Shown piece after piece: positions 45,296-57,224 of a DNA stretch of 64,000 bases. The DNA lies in assembly GCF_022539505.1 (NCBI RefSeq), contig NC_061514.1, positions 327,901,090-327,965,089 on the forward strand, given 5' to 3'. The position numbers and the translations under genes were made by a program. The notes under the pieces are model-generated. The model did no database searches, was not told the DNA's origin, and saw nothing but the letters and a program-made list of their open reading frames with translations. Position 1 is the first letter of the stretch. The number at the start of each line of letters is the position of its first letter. The stretch comes from Lolium rigidum. Its lineage: Eukaryota; Streptophyta; Magnoliopsida; Poales; Poaceae.

Positions 45296-46706
45296 GCCCC
45301 TATGTGTGGTTTTGGTAATTAATGACAATCTCTATGGACTAATGTTTTCATTGAGTTTATATGAAGGAATATTTCATAGGTACTACTTCTAGTCCATGTG
45401 TTGGATTCAAGTATGGATGCCATGAAGATAAAGATATACCTTGAGTATTGGCATCAAGATCATCGATTTGAATACATATATGTGATATGATCAAGAAGAA
45501 GAAATGAAGACGGAGTTCCTATGTGGAACTCAATATTAGCCATGCTCTAGCTTATGTGATAAGCAATGAATGATCAAGATCTTGAGTGCTTGATTCCAAG
45601 TGAAGAATTCAAGTTATGGCTCTAAGTCGGTGTCATGATAGTCTCATAAGTTGAGATATGGTTGACTAAGATTTAGAGCATGCAAACAAATGAAGAATTC
45701 TTTATACACCTCAAGATAGTATGTTAGAGCATGAGAAGATACAAGGTTGACCAATACAAAGAGTGAAGAATAGATTCAAGTTTGGTCAACACATGAAGCA
45801 TGAAGAATCTGCCACGTGAAGTCATGTGGTATGGTAAGCCTTGTCAATTATGCTTTATGAACTAACCCATCATATATGTGCCCTTGTGTTGTCTATGTGG
45901 GTTAGGTGTCTTTTCATGGGCATGCATCAACAGGGAGATCTCATATAGCCCATGAGAGGATGACATCAAGTGGTGATCGTCATCAAGGTTGAGTTGGGCA
46001 AGTTCAAGTTGAGCATCTCAAGAGGATCATATGCTTGAAGCTTGCCGTCCATTTGGTGATAATTGACATGTGAAGATGTGCATCAATGGAGCTTTCCCAT
46101 CATGGTGTATGGGGGAGCATTTGTGAGTCTTCATGAAGTAACGATGATCAAGTGAGGCATTCCGGCTTGAGTGGAGCTTGAAGAGTTATCATCAAGATCA
46201 AGCGGGATGCGCAAGACAAAGGTATAGCCTTGCTAGGTTTTCCTTTTACTGGTCTCAAGGTGGTTGTTGGGAGACCGATAGGATAGATAGCCGCACTATC
46301 AAGAGGGTCTTTCAATTGGGTAACTTGATCACATCGTCTTAGGGAGCTCAACCCTTTGCATAATTTGCATATCCCTATTACTTCTTGGTGTTTCTCTGTG
46401 TGAGGTTCTTGAGCTTTTTGGTGTTTCTTGATGGGAGACCCCCTCTCTAGAATATTCCAAAAATATTATGTGAGGAGTCTCAATATTTCCAACAAAATTG
46501 GTTTCATGACAATCGGAGTTCGGGAGCATTTTCTATTTAAAAGAAAAAGGAAAAGGTTTTTCAGGGGGTCCAGAAATCCGGCCTCAGGCCCGGCCTGCCT
46601 AGTGCTGCTGCCGGATAGTCCGGTAGCCAGTCCGGCATGCCGAGTGCTGCTACCGAGCGGGCCGGCATCTGGCTCGGCCCACCGGGTGTGGTGCCGACCG
46701 GCCCAG
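45296..46706. other. Older retrotransposon-like sequence, no ORF
   Basis: Continues the flank at 11878-12009. The start (GCCCCTATGTGTGGTTTTGG) and the CCGG-rich segment at 46560-46700 resemble a Sirevirus-type LTR, but no partner LTR lies in the window. No coding region. W1 entered it at 46707; CCCAG (46702-46706) would be its left target copy. Confidence 0.45.
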
Positions 46707-47785
46707 TGATGTCTACACACACTCCTTTTCCTGTAGACAGTGTTGGGCCTCCAAGAGCAGAGGTTTGTAGAACATCAGCATGTTTCCCTTAAGTGAATCA
46801 CCCAAGGTTTATCGAACTCAGGGAGGTAGAGGTCAAAGATATCCCTCTCAAGCAACCCTGCAATTACGATACAAGAAGTCTCTTGTGTCCCCAACACACC
46901 TAATACACTTGTCAGATCTATAGGTGCACTAGTTCGGCGAAGAGATAGTGAAATACAAGTGGTATGAATGAATATGAGCAGTAGTAACGGCGCCAGTAAA
47001 ATAGCTTGCCGGCATGCGATTGATGGTAGTAATATTGCAGGAAGTAAAGATGCAGTAAAACAGTAAATAAGCGATGATTGCAGTATTTGGAAACAAGGCC
47101 TAGGGATCATACTTTCACTAGTGGACACTCTCAACATTGATCACATAATAAAAACCACTCTACACTCTCTTGTTGGATGATGAACACCATTAATTGTGTA
47201 GGGCTACAAGAGCACCTCAATGCCGGAGTTAACAAGCTCCACAACATTCGATGTTCATATTTAAATAACCTTAGAGTGCATGATAGACCAACGCAATTAT
47301 ACCGAGTACTAACATAGCATGCACACTATCACCATCAAGCTATGAAAGGGGGAATAGATCACATCAATACTATCATAGTAATAGTCAACTCCATAATCTA
47401 CAAGAGATTACAATCATAAACTACGCCAAGTACTACATGATGCACACACTGTCACCATTACATCATGGAGGAGGAATAGACTACTTTAATAACATCACTA
47501 GAGTAGCACATAGATTAATAGTGATATAAAGCACATTGCAATCATAAATGAATATAAATAAGCATTTCACTATGCTATTCTGAATTACTCTCTGGCAAGA
47601 TAACGAACTCTAATTCATCATGTAGGCAAACCTTAAAGATGTATTCCCAAGTACTAATAAACACCCCACGCTGTCACTGTGAGCATTCATAGGAGGTACT
47701 AACACACCACAATTTTATAGAGACATCCAACTCAAATCATAACTCAGTGAACAAGTATTCTGTGAAATATAGCCTAAGAGACCCA
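46707..47785 (-). repeat. W1 3' LTR, part 1
   Basis: Starts TGATGTCTAC. Near 46989-47006 it contains GGCGCCAGTAAAATAGCTTG, a near-copy of the primer-site/LTR junction at 62863-62880. Interrupted at ACCCA (47781-47785). Confidence 0.88.
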
Positions 47786-48725
47786 TGATGTCTACGTGTG
47801 CTTCTATTCTTGTAGACAGTGTTGGGCCTCCAAGGGCAGAGGTTTGTAGAACAGCAGCAAGTTTCCCTTAAGTGGATCACCCAAGGTTTATCGAACTCAG
47901 GGAGGAAGAGGTCAAAGATATTCCTCTCAAGCAACCCTGCAATCACGATACAAGAAGTCTCTTGTGTCTCCAACACACCTAATACACTTGTCAGATGTAT
48001 AGGTGCACTAGTTCGGCAAAGAGATGGTGAAATACAAGTAGTATGGATGTATATGAGTGGTAATAACAATCTGAATAAAATATGGCAGCGAGTAAACATG
48101 CAACTGAACGATAAATAAACGGAGTTTCGATGCTTAGAAGCAAGGCCTAGGGATCATACTTTCACTAGTGGACACTCTCAACATTGATCACATAATAAAA
48201 CCACTCTACACTCTCTTGTTGGATGATGAACACCACTAATTGCGTAGGGCTACAAGAGCACCTCAATGCCGGAGTTGACAAGCTCCACAACATTCGATAT
48301 TCATATTTAAATAACCTTAGAGTGCATGATAGATCATTGCAATTACACCAAGTACTAACATAGCATGCACACTCGTCACCATCACACTATGAAGGAGGAA
48401 TAGATCACATCAATACTATCATAGCAATAATTAACTTCATAATCTACAAGAGATTACAATCATAACCTACGCCAAGTACTACATGATGCACACACTGTCA
48501 CCATTACACCATGGAGGAGGAATAGACTACTTTAATAACATCACCAGAGTAACTGTTATCACCAGAATTTGACCAAGTCAAAGGTGGGCCGCAATTGCAG
48601 AAGGAGTTAAAGATTATACACGGAAGAAGTACATGAATCGGCCTTTTATGCCAAGTTGGGCTAGTTTGCCCTTGTATCATGTAACATATTAGATCGCATC
48701 TTAGTTTAGGAGATAGAGTTTTACC

Positions 48726-48778
48726 CGTGCACGGTTTAGTGCACGCCCACATTAGAAAGTCCCCTGGACTATAAATAT
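48726..48778 (+). promoter_or_regulatory. LTR promoter of J: TATA box and upstream inverted repeat
   Basis: TATAAATAT at 48770-48778, preceded 24 bases upstream by CGTGCAC-ggttta-GTGCACG (48726-48745). Transcription would start near 48800. Confidence 0.6.
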
Positions 48779-48882
48779 GTACCTAGGGTTTATGGAATAA
48801 ACAACAACCAACGTTCAACCACAAACAAATCTCGGCGCATCGCCAACTCCTTCGTCTCGAGGGTTTCTACCGGTAAGCACCA

Positions 48883-48917
48883 TGCTGCCTAGATCGCATC
48901 TTGCGATCTAGGCAGCA
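48883..48917 (+). other. Perfect 16-bp hairpin in the J leader
   Basis: TGCTGCCTAGATCGCA (48883-48898) and its exact complement (48902-48917) around a TCT loop. It lies about 85-120 bases after the likely transcription start. Confidence 0.9.
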
Positions 48918-49054
48918 CAAGCCTGCCCACGTTGTTCATGCGTTGCTCGTACTGAAGCCTTTTTGATGGCGAGCAACGTAGTTATCTTAGATATGTTAGG
49001 GTTAGCATTGTTCTTCGTGTAATATGCTATCGTAGTGCAACCCTCGCATATCTA

Positions 49055-49089
49055 GCCGCCCTTACACCTATCTTAGGTGTAGGGGCGGC
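49055..49089 (+). other. Second 16-bp hairpin in the J leader
   Basis: GCCGCCCTTACACCTA (49055-49070) pairs with 49074-49089 with one G-T type mismatch, again around a TCT loop. Confidence 0.88.
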
Positions 49090-50407
49090 ACCCCGCTTGA
49101 TCATTATTTAGTAGATTCGATCCGTTACGGTTGCTCCTTGTTTCATCAAGGATTAGTTTAATATCCGCAATAGTTAGGCCTTACAAAGGGTTGGAGGATC
49201 CAGCGGTGTGTAGGGTGGCGTTTGCTAGCCCTAGAAAGGATGTTCCGGGGATCAACCTCGTGTTGGTTTTTAGGCCCTGTCTAGGATCGGCTTACGGTCA
49301 CCGTGCGCGAGCGCGAGGCCCAATCGTGAGTAGGATGATCCGATTATGCGGTGAAAACCCTAAATCGTCGTAGATCTTATTAGCTTTATCTTGATCAAGC
49401 AGGACCACCATATATTCGGACACCCCGTCTGAATCATGGGTGGATCGGCTCTTTGAGCCGATTCACGAGATAACTCGAGAGCCGATCGAGGCTCGTATTT
49501 AACGTTTACGTGTGTGCCCCTGCAGGAAACTAAGCGAGGCATCATCCACACCTTCCCGACCAGGTATAGGTCAGGTGGCACGCCCTTGTGATAAGCATCG
49601 GACGTGCGACCAGGAGGCTTTGCGGGCCGTCGCTCTGAGGGACTGGGGCCAGCCGCAGCCCTAGTTGTTCCCGGCTCTACCGTGTTGACCGTCTCTGCCC
49701 GCCAGGGGGTTTCTGACGTCAACAGTAACACATAGATGAATAGTGATACAAAGCTCATATGAATCTCAATCATGTAAGGCAGCTCATGAGATCATTGTAT
49801 TGAAGTACATAGGAGAGAGATTAACCACATAGCTACCGGTACAGCCCTTAGCCTCGGGGGAGAACTACTCCCTCCTCATGGGAGACAACAGCGGTGATGA
49901 AGATGGCGGTGGTGTCGATGGAGAAGCCTTCCGGGGGCACTTCCCCGTCCCGGCGGCGTGCCGGAACAGAGACTCCTGTCTCCCAGATCTTGGCTTCGCG
50001 ATGGCGGCGGCTCTGGAAGCTTTCTCGTACCGTGGCGAAGAGGCGGAGTCGGAGGGATGACGGGGGCGCCACACAATAGGGGGGCGCGCCCCCCCCTTGG
50101 GCCGCGCCGCCCTGGCGTCTGGTGGCCCTGTGGCCCTCCTCTGGTGGCTCTCGGGTGTTCTGGAAGCTTCGTGGATTTCTAAGATGCTGGGCGTTGATTT
50201 CGTCCAATTCCGAGAATATTTCCTAACTAGGATTTCTGAAACCAAAAACAGCAGAAAACAGGAACTGGCACTTCGGCATCTCGTCAATAGGTTAGTTCCG
50301 GAAAACGCATAATAATGACATATAATGTGTATAAAACATGTGAGTATCATCATAAAAGTAGCATGGAACATAAGAAATTATCGATACGTTTGGGACGTAT
50401 CAACCCA

Positions 50408-50680
50408 CACGGTGCACACACTGTCACCTTTACACACGTGGAACAAGGGATCTCCGGAGATCACATAAGTAAAATCCACTTGAATAGCATAATGACATCT
50501 AGATTACAAAGCTCATCATATGGATCTCAATCATGTAAAGCAGCTCATGAGATCATTGTATTGAAGTACATGGGAGAGAGAGATTAACCACATAGCTACC
50601 GGTACAGCCCTTAGCCTCGATGGAGAACTACTCCCTCCTCATGGGAGACAGCGAACGGTGATGAAGATGGCGGTGGTGTC
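50408..50680 (-). repeat. W1 3' LTR, part 2
   Basis: Continues 47785 after the solo LTR; the CACACGGTGCACACA junction matches 63957 onward in the other W1 LTR. It ends at target copy GTGTC (50676-50680), where S3 entered. Confidence 0.88.
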
Positions 50681-52267
50681 CGATGCGTGTAATTGACACG
50701 TCCGTTGGGAACCCCAAGAGGAAGGTGTGATGCGCACGGCGGCAAGTTTCCCTCGCAAGAAACCAAGGTTTAATCGAACCAGTAGGAGTCAAGAAGCACG
50801 TTGAAGGTTGATGGCGGCGGGATGTAGTGCGGCGCAACACCAGAGATTCCAGCGCCAACGTGGAACCTGCACAACACAACAAAAGTACTTTCCCCCAACG
50901 AAACAGTGAGGTTGTCAATCTCACCGGCTTGCTGTAACAAAGGGTTAACCGTATTGTGTGGAAGATGATTGTTTGCAAGAAAACAGTAAAGAACAAGTAT
51001 TGCAGCAGATTTGTATTTCAGGTATAAAAGAATGGACCGGGGTCCACAGTTCACTAGAGGTGTCTCTCCCATAAGATAAAACCATGTTGGGTGAACAAAT
51101 TACAGTCGGGCAATTGACAAATAGAGAGGGCATAACAATGCACATACATGTCATGATAAGTACAGTGAGATTTAATTGGGCATTACGACAAAGTACATAG
51201 ACCGCCATCCAACTGCATCTATGCCTAAAAAGTCCACCTTCGAGTTATCATCCGAACCCCTTCCAGGTATTAAGTTGTAAAACAACGGACAATTGCATTA
51301 AGTATGGTGCGTAATGTAATCAATAACTACATCCTCGGACATAGCATCAATGTTTTATCCCTAGTGGCAACAAGACATCCATAACCTTAGGGGTTTCGTC
51401 ACTCCCCGCATTCACGGAGACATGAACCCACTATCGAGCATAAATACTCCCTCTTGGAGTTACTAGCATCAACTTGGCCGAGCCTCTACTAATAACGGAG
51501 AGCATGCAAGATCATAAACAACACATAGGTAATAACTTGATAATTAACATAACATGGTATTCTCTATCCATCGGATCCCGACAAACACAACATATAGCAT
51601 TACGGATAGATGATCTTGATCATGTTAGGCAGCTCACAAGATCCAACAATGAAGCACAATGAGGAGAAGACAACCATCTAGCTACTGCTATGGACCCATA
51701 GTCCAGGGGTGAACTACTCACTCATCACTCCGGAGGCGACCATGGCGGTGAAGAGTCCTCCGGAGATGAATCCCCTCTCCGGCAGGGTGCCGGAGGAGAT
51801 CTCCAGAATCCCCCGAGATGGGATTGGCGGCGGCGGCGTCTCTGGAAGGTTTTCCGTATCGTGGTTTTTCTCATCGGGGGTTTCGCGACGGAGGCTATAA
51901 GTAGGCGGAAGGGCAGAGTCGGAGGGCTGACGAGGGGCCCACACCATAGGGCGGCGCGGGCCCCCCTCTGGCTGCGCGGCCCTATGGTGGCGGCGCCTCG
52001 TCGCCCCACTTCGTATCCCTTTCGGTCTTCTGGAAGGTTCGTGGCAAAATAGGACCCTGGGCGTTGATTTCGTCCAATTCCGAGAATATTTCGTTACTAG
52101 GATTTCGAAACCAAAAACAGCAGAAAACAATGAATCGGCTCTTCGGCATCTTGTTAATATGTTAGTTCCAGAAAATGCACGAATATGACATAAAGTGTGC
52201 ATAAAACATGTAGATATCATCAATAATGTGGCATGGAACATAAGAAATTATCGATACGTACGTATCA
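50681..52267 (-). repeat. S3 3' LTR
   Basis: 1587 bases; the terminal TG is CG on the plus strand. The terminal inverted repeat at 52253-52266 has lost its spacer and is a perfect palindrome, GATACGTACGTATC. About seven substitutions separate it from the 5' LTR in the first 230 bases. Confidence 0.92.
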
Positions 52268-54854
52268 GCATCCCCAAGCTTAGTTCTGCTCGTCCCGAGC
52301 AGGTAAAACGATAACAAAGATAATTTCTGAAGTGACATGCCATCATAACCTTGATCATACTATTTGTAAACATATGTAATGAATGCAGCGATCAAAACAA
52401 TGGTAATGACATGAGTAAACAAGCGAATCATAAAGCAAAGACTTTTCATGAATAGTACTTCAAGACAAGCATCAATAAGTCTTGCATAAGAGTTAACTCA
52501 TAAAGCAATAAATCAAAGTAAAGGTATTGAAGCAACACAAAGGAAGATTAAGTTTGAGCGGTTGCTTTCAACTTGTAACATGTATATCTCATGGATAATT
52601 GTCAACATAGAGTAATATAACAAGTGCAATATGCAAGTATGTAGGAATCAATGCACAGTTCACACAAGTGTTTGCTTCTTGGGATGGAGAGAGATAGGTG
52701 AACTGACTCAACATAAAAGTAAAAAAGAATGGTCCTTCAAAGAGGAAAGCATCGATTGCTATATTTGTGCTAGAGCTTTTATTTTGAAAACATGAAACAA
52801 TTTTGTCAACGGTAGTAATAAAGCATATGAGTTATGAAAATTATATCTTACAAGTTGCAAGCCTCATGCATAGTATACTAATAGTGCCCGCACCTTGTCC
52901 TAATTAGCTTGGACTACCGGATCATTGCAATACACATGTTTTAACCAAGTGTCACAATGGGGTACCTCCATGCCGCATGTACAAAGGTCTAAGGAGAAAG
53001 CTCGCATTTTGGATTTCTCGCTTTTGATTATTCTCAACTTAGACATCCATACCGGGACAACATGGACAACAGATAATGGACTCCTCTTTAATGCATAAGC
53101 ATGTGGCAACAATTATTATTCTCATATGAGATTGAGGATATATGTCCAAAACTGAAACTTCCACCATGAATCATGGCTTTAGTTAGCGGCCCAATGTTCT
53201 TCTCTAACAATATGTATGCTCCAACCATTAAGGTGGTAGATCTCTCTTACTTCGGACAAGACGGACATGCATAGCAACTCACATGATATTCAACAAAGAA
53301 TAGTTGATGGCGTCCCCTGAAGCATGGTTATCGCACAACAAGCAACTTAATAAGAGATAAAGTGCATAAGTACATATTCAATACTACAATAGTTTTTAAG
53401 CTATTTGTCCCATGAGCTATATATTGCAAAGGTGAATGATGGAATTTTAAAGGTAGCACTCAAGCAATTTACTTTGGAATGACGGATAAATACCATGTAG
53501 TAGGTAGGTATGGTGGACACAAATGGCATAGTGGTTGGCTCAAGTATTTTGGATGCATGAGAAGTATTCCCTCTCGATACAAGGTTTAGGCTAGCAAGGT
53601 TATTTGAAACAAACACAAGGATGAACGGTATAGCAAAACTCACATAAAAGACATATTGTAAACATTATAAGACTCTACACCGTCTTCCTTGTTGTTCAAA
53701 ACTCAATACTAGATATTATCTAGACTCTAGAGAAACCAAATATGCAAACCAAATTAGCAAGCTCTAAGTGTTTCTTCGTTAATGGGTGCAAAGTATATGA
53801 TGCAAGAGCTTAAACATGAGCACAACAATTGCCAAATATCAAATTATCCAACACATTTTAGAGTTACTACATGTAGCATTTTCCAATTCCAACCATATAA
53901 CAATTTAACGAAGAAGAAACTTCGCCATGAATACTATGAGTAGAGCCTAAGGACATACTTGTCCATATGCTACATCGGAGCGTGTCTCTCTCCCACAAAG
54001 TGAATGCTAGGATCCATTTTATTCAAACAAAACAAAAACAAAAACAAACCGACGCTCCAAGCAAAGTGCATAAGATGTGACGGAATAAAAATATAGTTTC
54101 GGGGGAGGAACTCGATAATGTTGTCGATGAAGAAGGGGATGCCTTGGGCATCCCCAAGCTTAGACGCTTGAGTCTTCTTAGAATATGCAGGGGTGAACCA
54201 CCGGGGCATCCCCAAGCTTAGAGCTTTCACTCTCCTTGATCATATTGTATCATACTCCTCTCTTGATCCTTGAAAACTTCCTCCACACCAAACTCGCAAC
54301 AACTCATTAGAGGGTTAGTGCACAATAAAAATTAACATGTTCAGAGGTGACACAATCATTCTTAACACTTCTGGACATTGCATAAAGCTACTGGACATTA
54401 ATGGATCAAAGAAATTCATCCAACATAGCAAAAGAGGTAATGCGAAATAAAAGGCAGAATCTGTCAAAACAGAACAGTCCGTAAAGATGGATTTTATTAG
54501 GGCACCAGACTTGCTCAAATGAAAATGCCCAAATTTAATGAAAGTTGCGTACATATCTGAGGATCACTCACGTAAATTGTCTTAATTTTCTGAGTTACCT
54601 ACAGAGAATTAGACCCAGATTCGTGACAACGAAAGAAATCTGTTTCTACGCGATAATCCAAATCTAGTATTTACTTTACTATCAAAGACTTTACTTGGCA
54701 CAACAAAACATAAAACTAAGATAAGGAGAGGTTGCTACAGTAGTAAACAACTTCCAAGACTCAAATATAAAACAAAAATACTGTAGTAAAAACATGGGTT
54801 GTCTTCCATAAGCGCTTTTCTTTAACGCCTTTCAGCTAGGCGCGAAAGTGTAAC
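52268..54854 (-). other. S3 non-coding 3' region with polypurine motifs
   Basis: Collinear with 2268-4853. Polypurine motif copies lie at 52268-52283 (LTR border), 54148-54163 and 54206-54221. No gene. Confidence 0.78.
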
Positions 54855-55405
54855 TCAAGTAACATCAAGAGATGAAGCATCAACATCATAATTTGTTCTA
54901 ATAATAGAATCATAAGGTAACTTCATTATCTTTCTAGGGAAGTGTTCCATACCTTTCTTGAGAGGAAATTGATATTTAATATTACCTTCCTTCATATCAA
55001 TAGTAGCACCAACGGTTCGAAAAAAGGTCTTCCCAATATAATGGGGCAAGATGCATTGCATTCAATATCCAAGACAACGAAATCAACGGGGACAAGGTTA
55101 TTGTTAACCATAATATGAACATTATCAACTCTCCCCAAAGGTTTCTTTTTAACATTATCAGCGAGATTAACATCCAGATAACAATTTTTCAATGGTGGCA
55201 AGTCAAGCATATCATAGACTTTCTTAGGCATAACAGAAATACTTGCACCAAGATCACATAAAGCATTACAATCAAAATCTTTGACTCTCATTTTAATGAT
55301 GCGCTCCCAACCATCCTCTAGCTTTTTAGGAATAGAAGTTTCAAGTTTTAGTTTCTCTTCTCTAGCTTTTATGAGAGCATTTGTAATATGTTTTGTGAAA
55401 GCCAA
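54855..55405 (-). pseudogene. S3 retropepsin-like protease, one frameshift
   Basis: Same frame and motifs as 4854-5405, including D-L-G-A-S and I-I-L-G-R-P. A missing base in an A run near 55025 shifts the frame just after the I-L-G-R-P-F motif. The C-terminal part continues at 55061-54855. Both catalytic-fold motifs precede the break. Confidence 0.8.
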
Positions 55406-55559
55406 GTTTACAGCGCTAGCATTAGGACTTTTAGCAAGTTTTTGTAAGAACTTTATAACTTCAGAGATGTAGCAATCATCAAAATCTAAATCATTACAAT
55501 TTAAAGCAATGGGATTATCATCCCCAAGGTTGGAAAAAATTCAGCGAGTTTTATCACAG

Positions 55560-56971
55560 AGCGGTTTCAAGCAGTTTTAGCAGCTTCGGGTAATTTTGCG
55601 CGCTTTGCACTAGGAGTAGAAACATTGCCAACACCAATTATTTTATTATTGATAGTAGGAGGTGCAGCAACATGTGAAGAATTAGCATTGCTAGTGGTGG
55701 TAATAGTCCAAACTTTAGCTACATTTTTCTCTTTAGCTAGTTTTTCATTTTCTTCTCCATCCCACCTAGCACGCAGTTCAGCCATTAATCTTATATTCTC
55801 ATTAATTCTAACTTGGATGGCATTTGCTGTAGTAACAATTTTATTTTCAATATCCCTATTAGGCATAACTTTCGATTTCAAAAGATCAACATCAGAGGCA
55901 AAACTATCAACCTTAGAAGCAAGAATATCAATTTTATTGAGCTTTTCCTCCACAGATTTGTTAAAGGCAGTTTGTGTACTAATAAATTCTTTAAGCATAG
56001 CTTCAAGTCCAGGGGGTGTATTCCTATTATTGTTGTAAGAATTCCCATAAGAATTAGCATAACCGTTACCATTATTATAAGGATATGGCCTATAGTTATT
56101 ACTAGAATTGTTCCGATAAGCATTGTTGTTGAAATTATTATTTTTAATGAAGTTTACATCAACATGTTCTTCTTGGGCAACCAATGAAGCTAACGGAACA
56201 TTATTAGGATCAACATTAGTCCTATCATTCACGAGCATAGACATAATAGCATCAACCTTATCATTCAAGGAAGAGGATTCTTCAACAGAATCTACCTTCT
56301 TACCTTGTGGAGCTCTTTCTGTGTGCCATTCAGAGTAATTAACCATCATATTATCAAGAAGCTTTGTTGCTTCACCAAGAGTGATGGACATAAAGGTACC
56401 TCCAGCAGCCTGAATCCAATAAATTCCGCGAAGAAAAATTTAGTCCTGCATAGAAGGTTTGGATGATCATCCAAGTAGTCAGTCCATGGGTTGGGAAATT
56501 TTTAACCAAAGATTTCATTCTTTCCCAAGCTTGAGCAACATGTTCATTATCCAATTGTTTAAAATCCATTATGCTACTCCTCAAAGATATAATTTTAGCA
56601 GGGGGATAATATCTACCAATAAAAGCATCCTTGCATTTAATCCAGGAATCAATACTATTCTTAGGCAGAGATAGCAACCAATCTTTAGCTCTTCCTCTTA
56701 ATGAGAAAGGAAACAATTTTAATTTTATAATGTCACCATCTACATCTTTATACTTTTGCATTTCACACAATTCAATAAAATTATTGAGATGGGCAGCAGC
56801 ATCATCGTAACTAACACTGTAAAATTGCTCTCGCATAACAAGATTCAAGAAAGCGAGTTTAATTTCAAAGAATTCCGCTGTAGTAGCAGGTGGAGCAATA
56901 GGTGTGCATAAGAAATCATTATTATTTGTGGTTGTGAAGTCACACAACTTAGTATTTTCAGGGGTGGCCAT
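55560..56971 (-). pseudogene. S3 gag, frameshifted
   Basis: Starts M-A-T-P-E-N-T-K-L-C-D-F at 56971, the natural start missing from S1. The Retrotrans_gag domain occupies roughly residues 30-180. A break near 56410 (CAGCTG read as CAGCCTG) shifts to the frame of 56391-55567. That frame carries the Asn/Tyr-rich linker, a coiled-coil-like region and an Ala/Lys/Pro-rich end. No zinc knuckle is visible. A further break near 55555 separates it from the protease frame. The protein would assemble the particle shell. Confidence 0.82.
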
Positions 56972-57196
56972 TTTAGCAGTAGTAAATAAAGCAAACTAGA
57001 TAAAGTAAATGCAAGTAAACTAATTTTTTTGTGTTTTTGATATAGAGTGCAAGACAATAAATAAAGTAAAGCTAGCAACTAATTTTTTTGTGTTTTGATA
57101 TAATGCAGCAAACAAAGTAGTAAATAAAATAAAGCAAGACAAAAACAAAGTAAAGAGGTTGGGAAGTGGAGACTCCCCTTGCAGCGTGTCTTGATC

Positions 57197-57214
57197 TCCC
57201 CGGCAACGGCGCCA
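57197..57214 (-). promoter_or_regulatory. S3 primer-binding site, tRNA-Asp type
   Basis: The minus strand reads TGGCGCCGTTGCCGGGGA, ten bases after the 5' LTR end at 57225. Confidence 0.85.
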
Positions 57215-57224
57215 TAAATTTGCT

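Larger units (their letters stand above)
48554..49724 (+). mobile_element. Solo LTR J, unrelated retrotransposon family
   Basis: TGTTATCACC at 48554 to GACGTCAACA at 49724, 1171 bases, flanked by GTAAC on both sides (48549-48553, 49725-49729). The plus strand is the sense strand because of a TATA box at 48770-48778. It has no internal region or ORF of note. It holds two long hairpins (48883-48917 and 49055-49089). The family is not recognised with confidence. Confidence 0.88.
47786..50402 (-). mobile_element. W-family solo LTR, split by solo LTR J
   Basis: TG at 47786 and CA at 50402, with target duplication ACCCA (47781-47785, 50403-50407). Without the J insertion it is about 1.44 kb, one LTR long, with no internal sequence. 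It is thus the product of recombination between two LTRs of a W element that had inserted into another W LTR. It lacks the primer-site-like block seen in the W1 LTRs. Confidence 0.9.

Noticed and set aside
45296..46706. Possible host gene in a long unnested stretch
   Set aside because: No frame longer than about 90 codons, no domain, and the ends look like retrotransposon LTR sequence.
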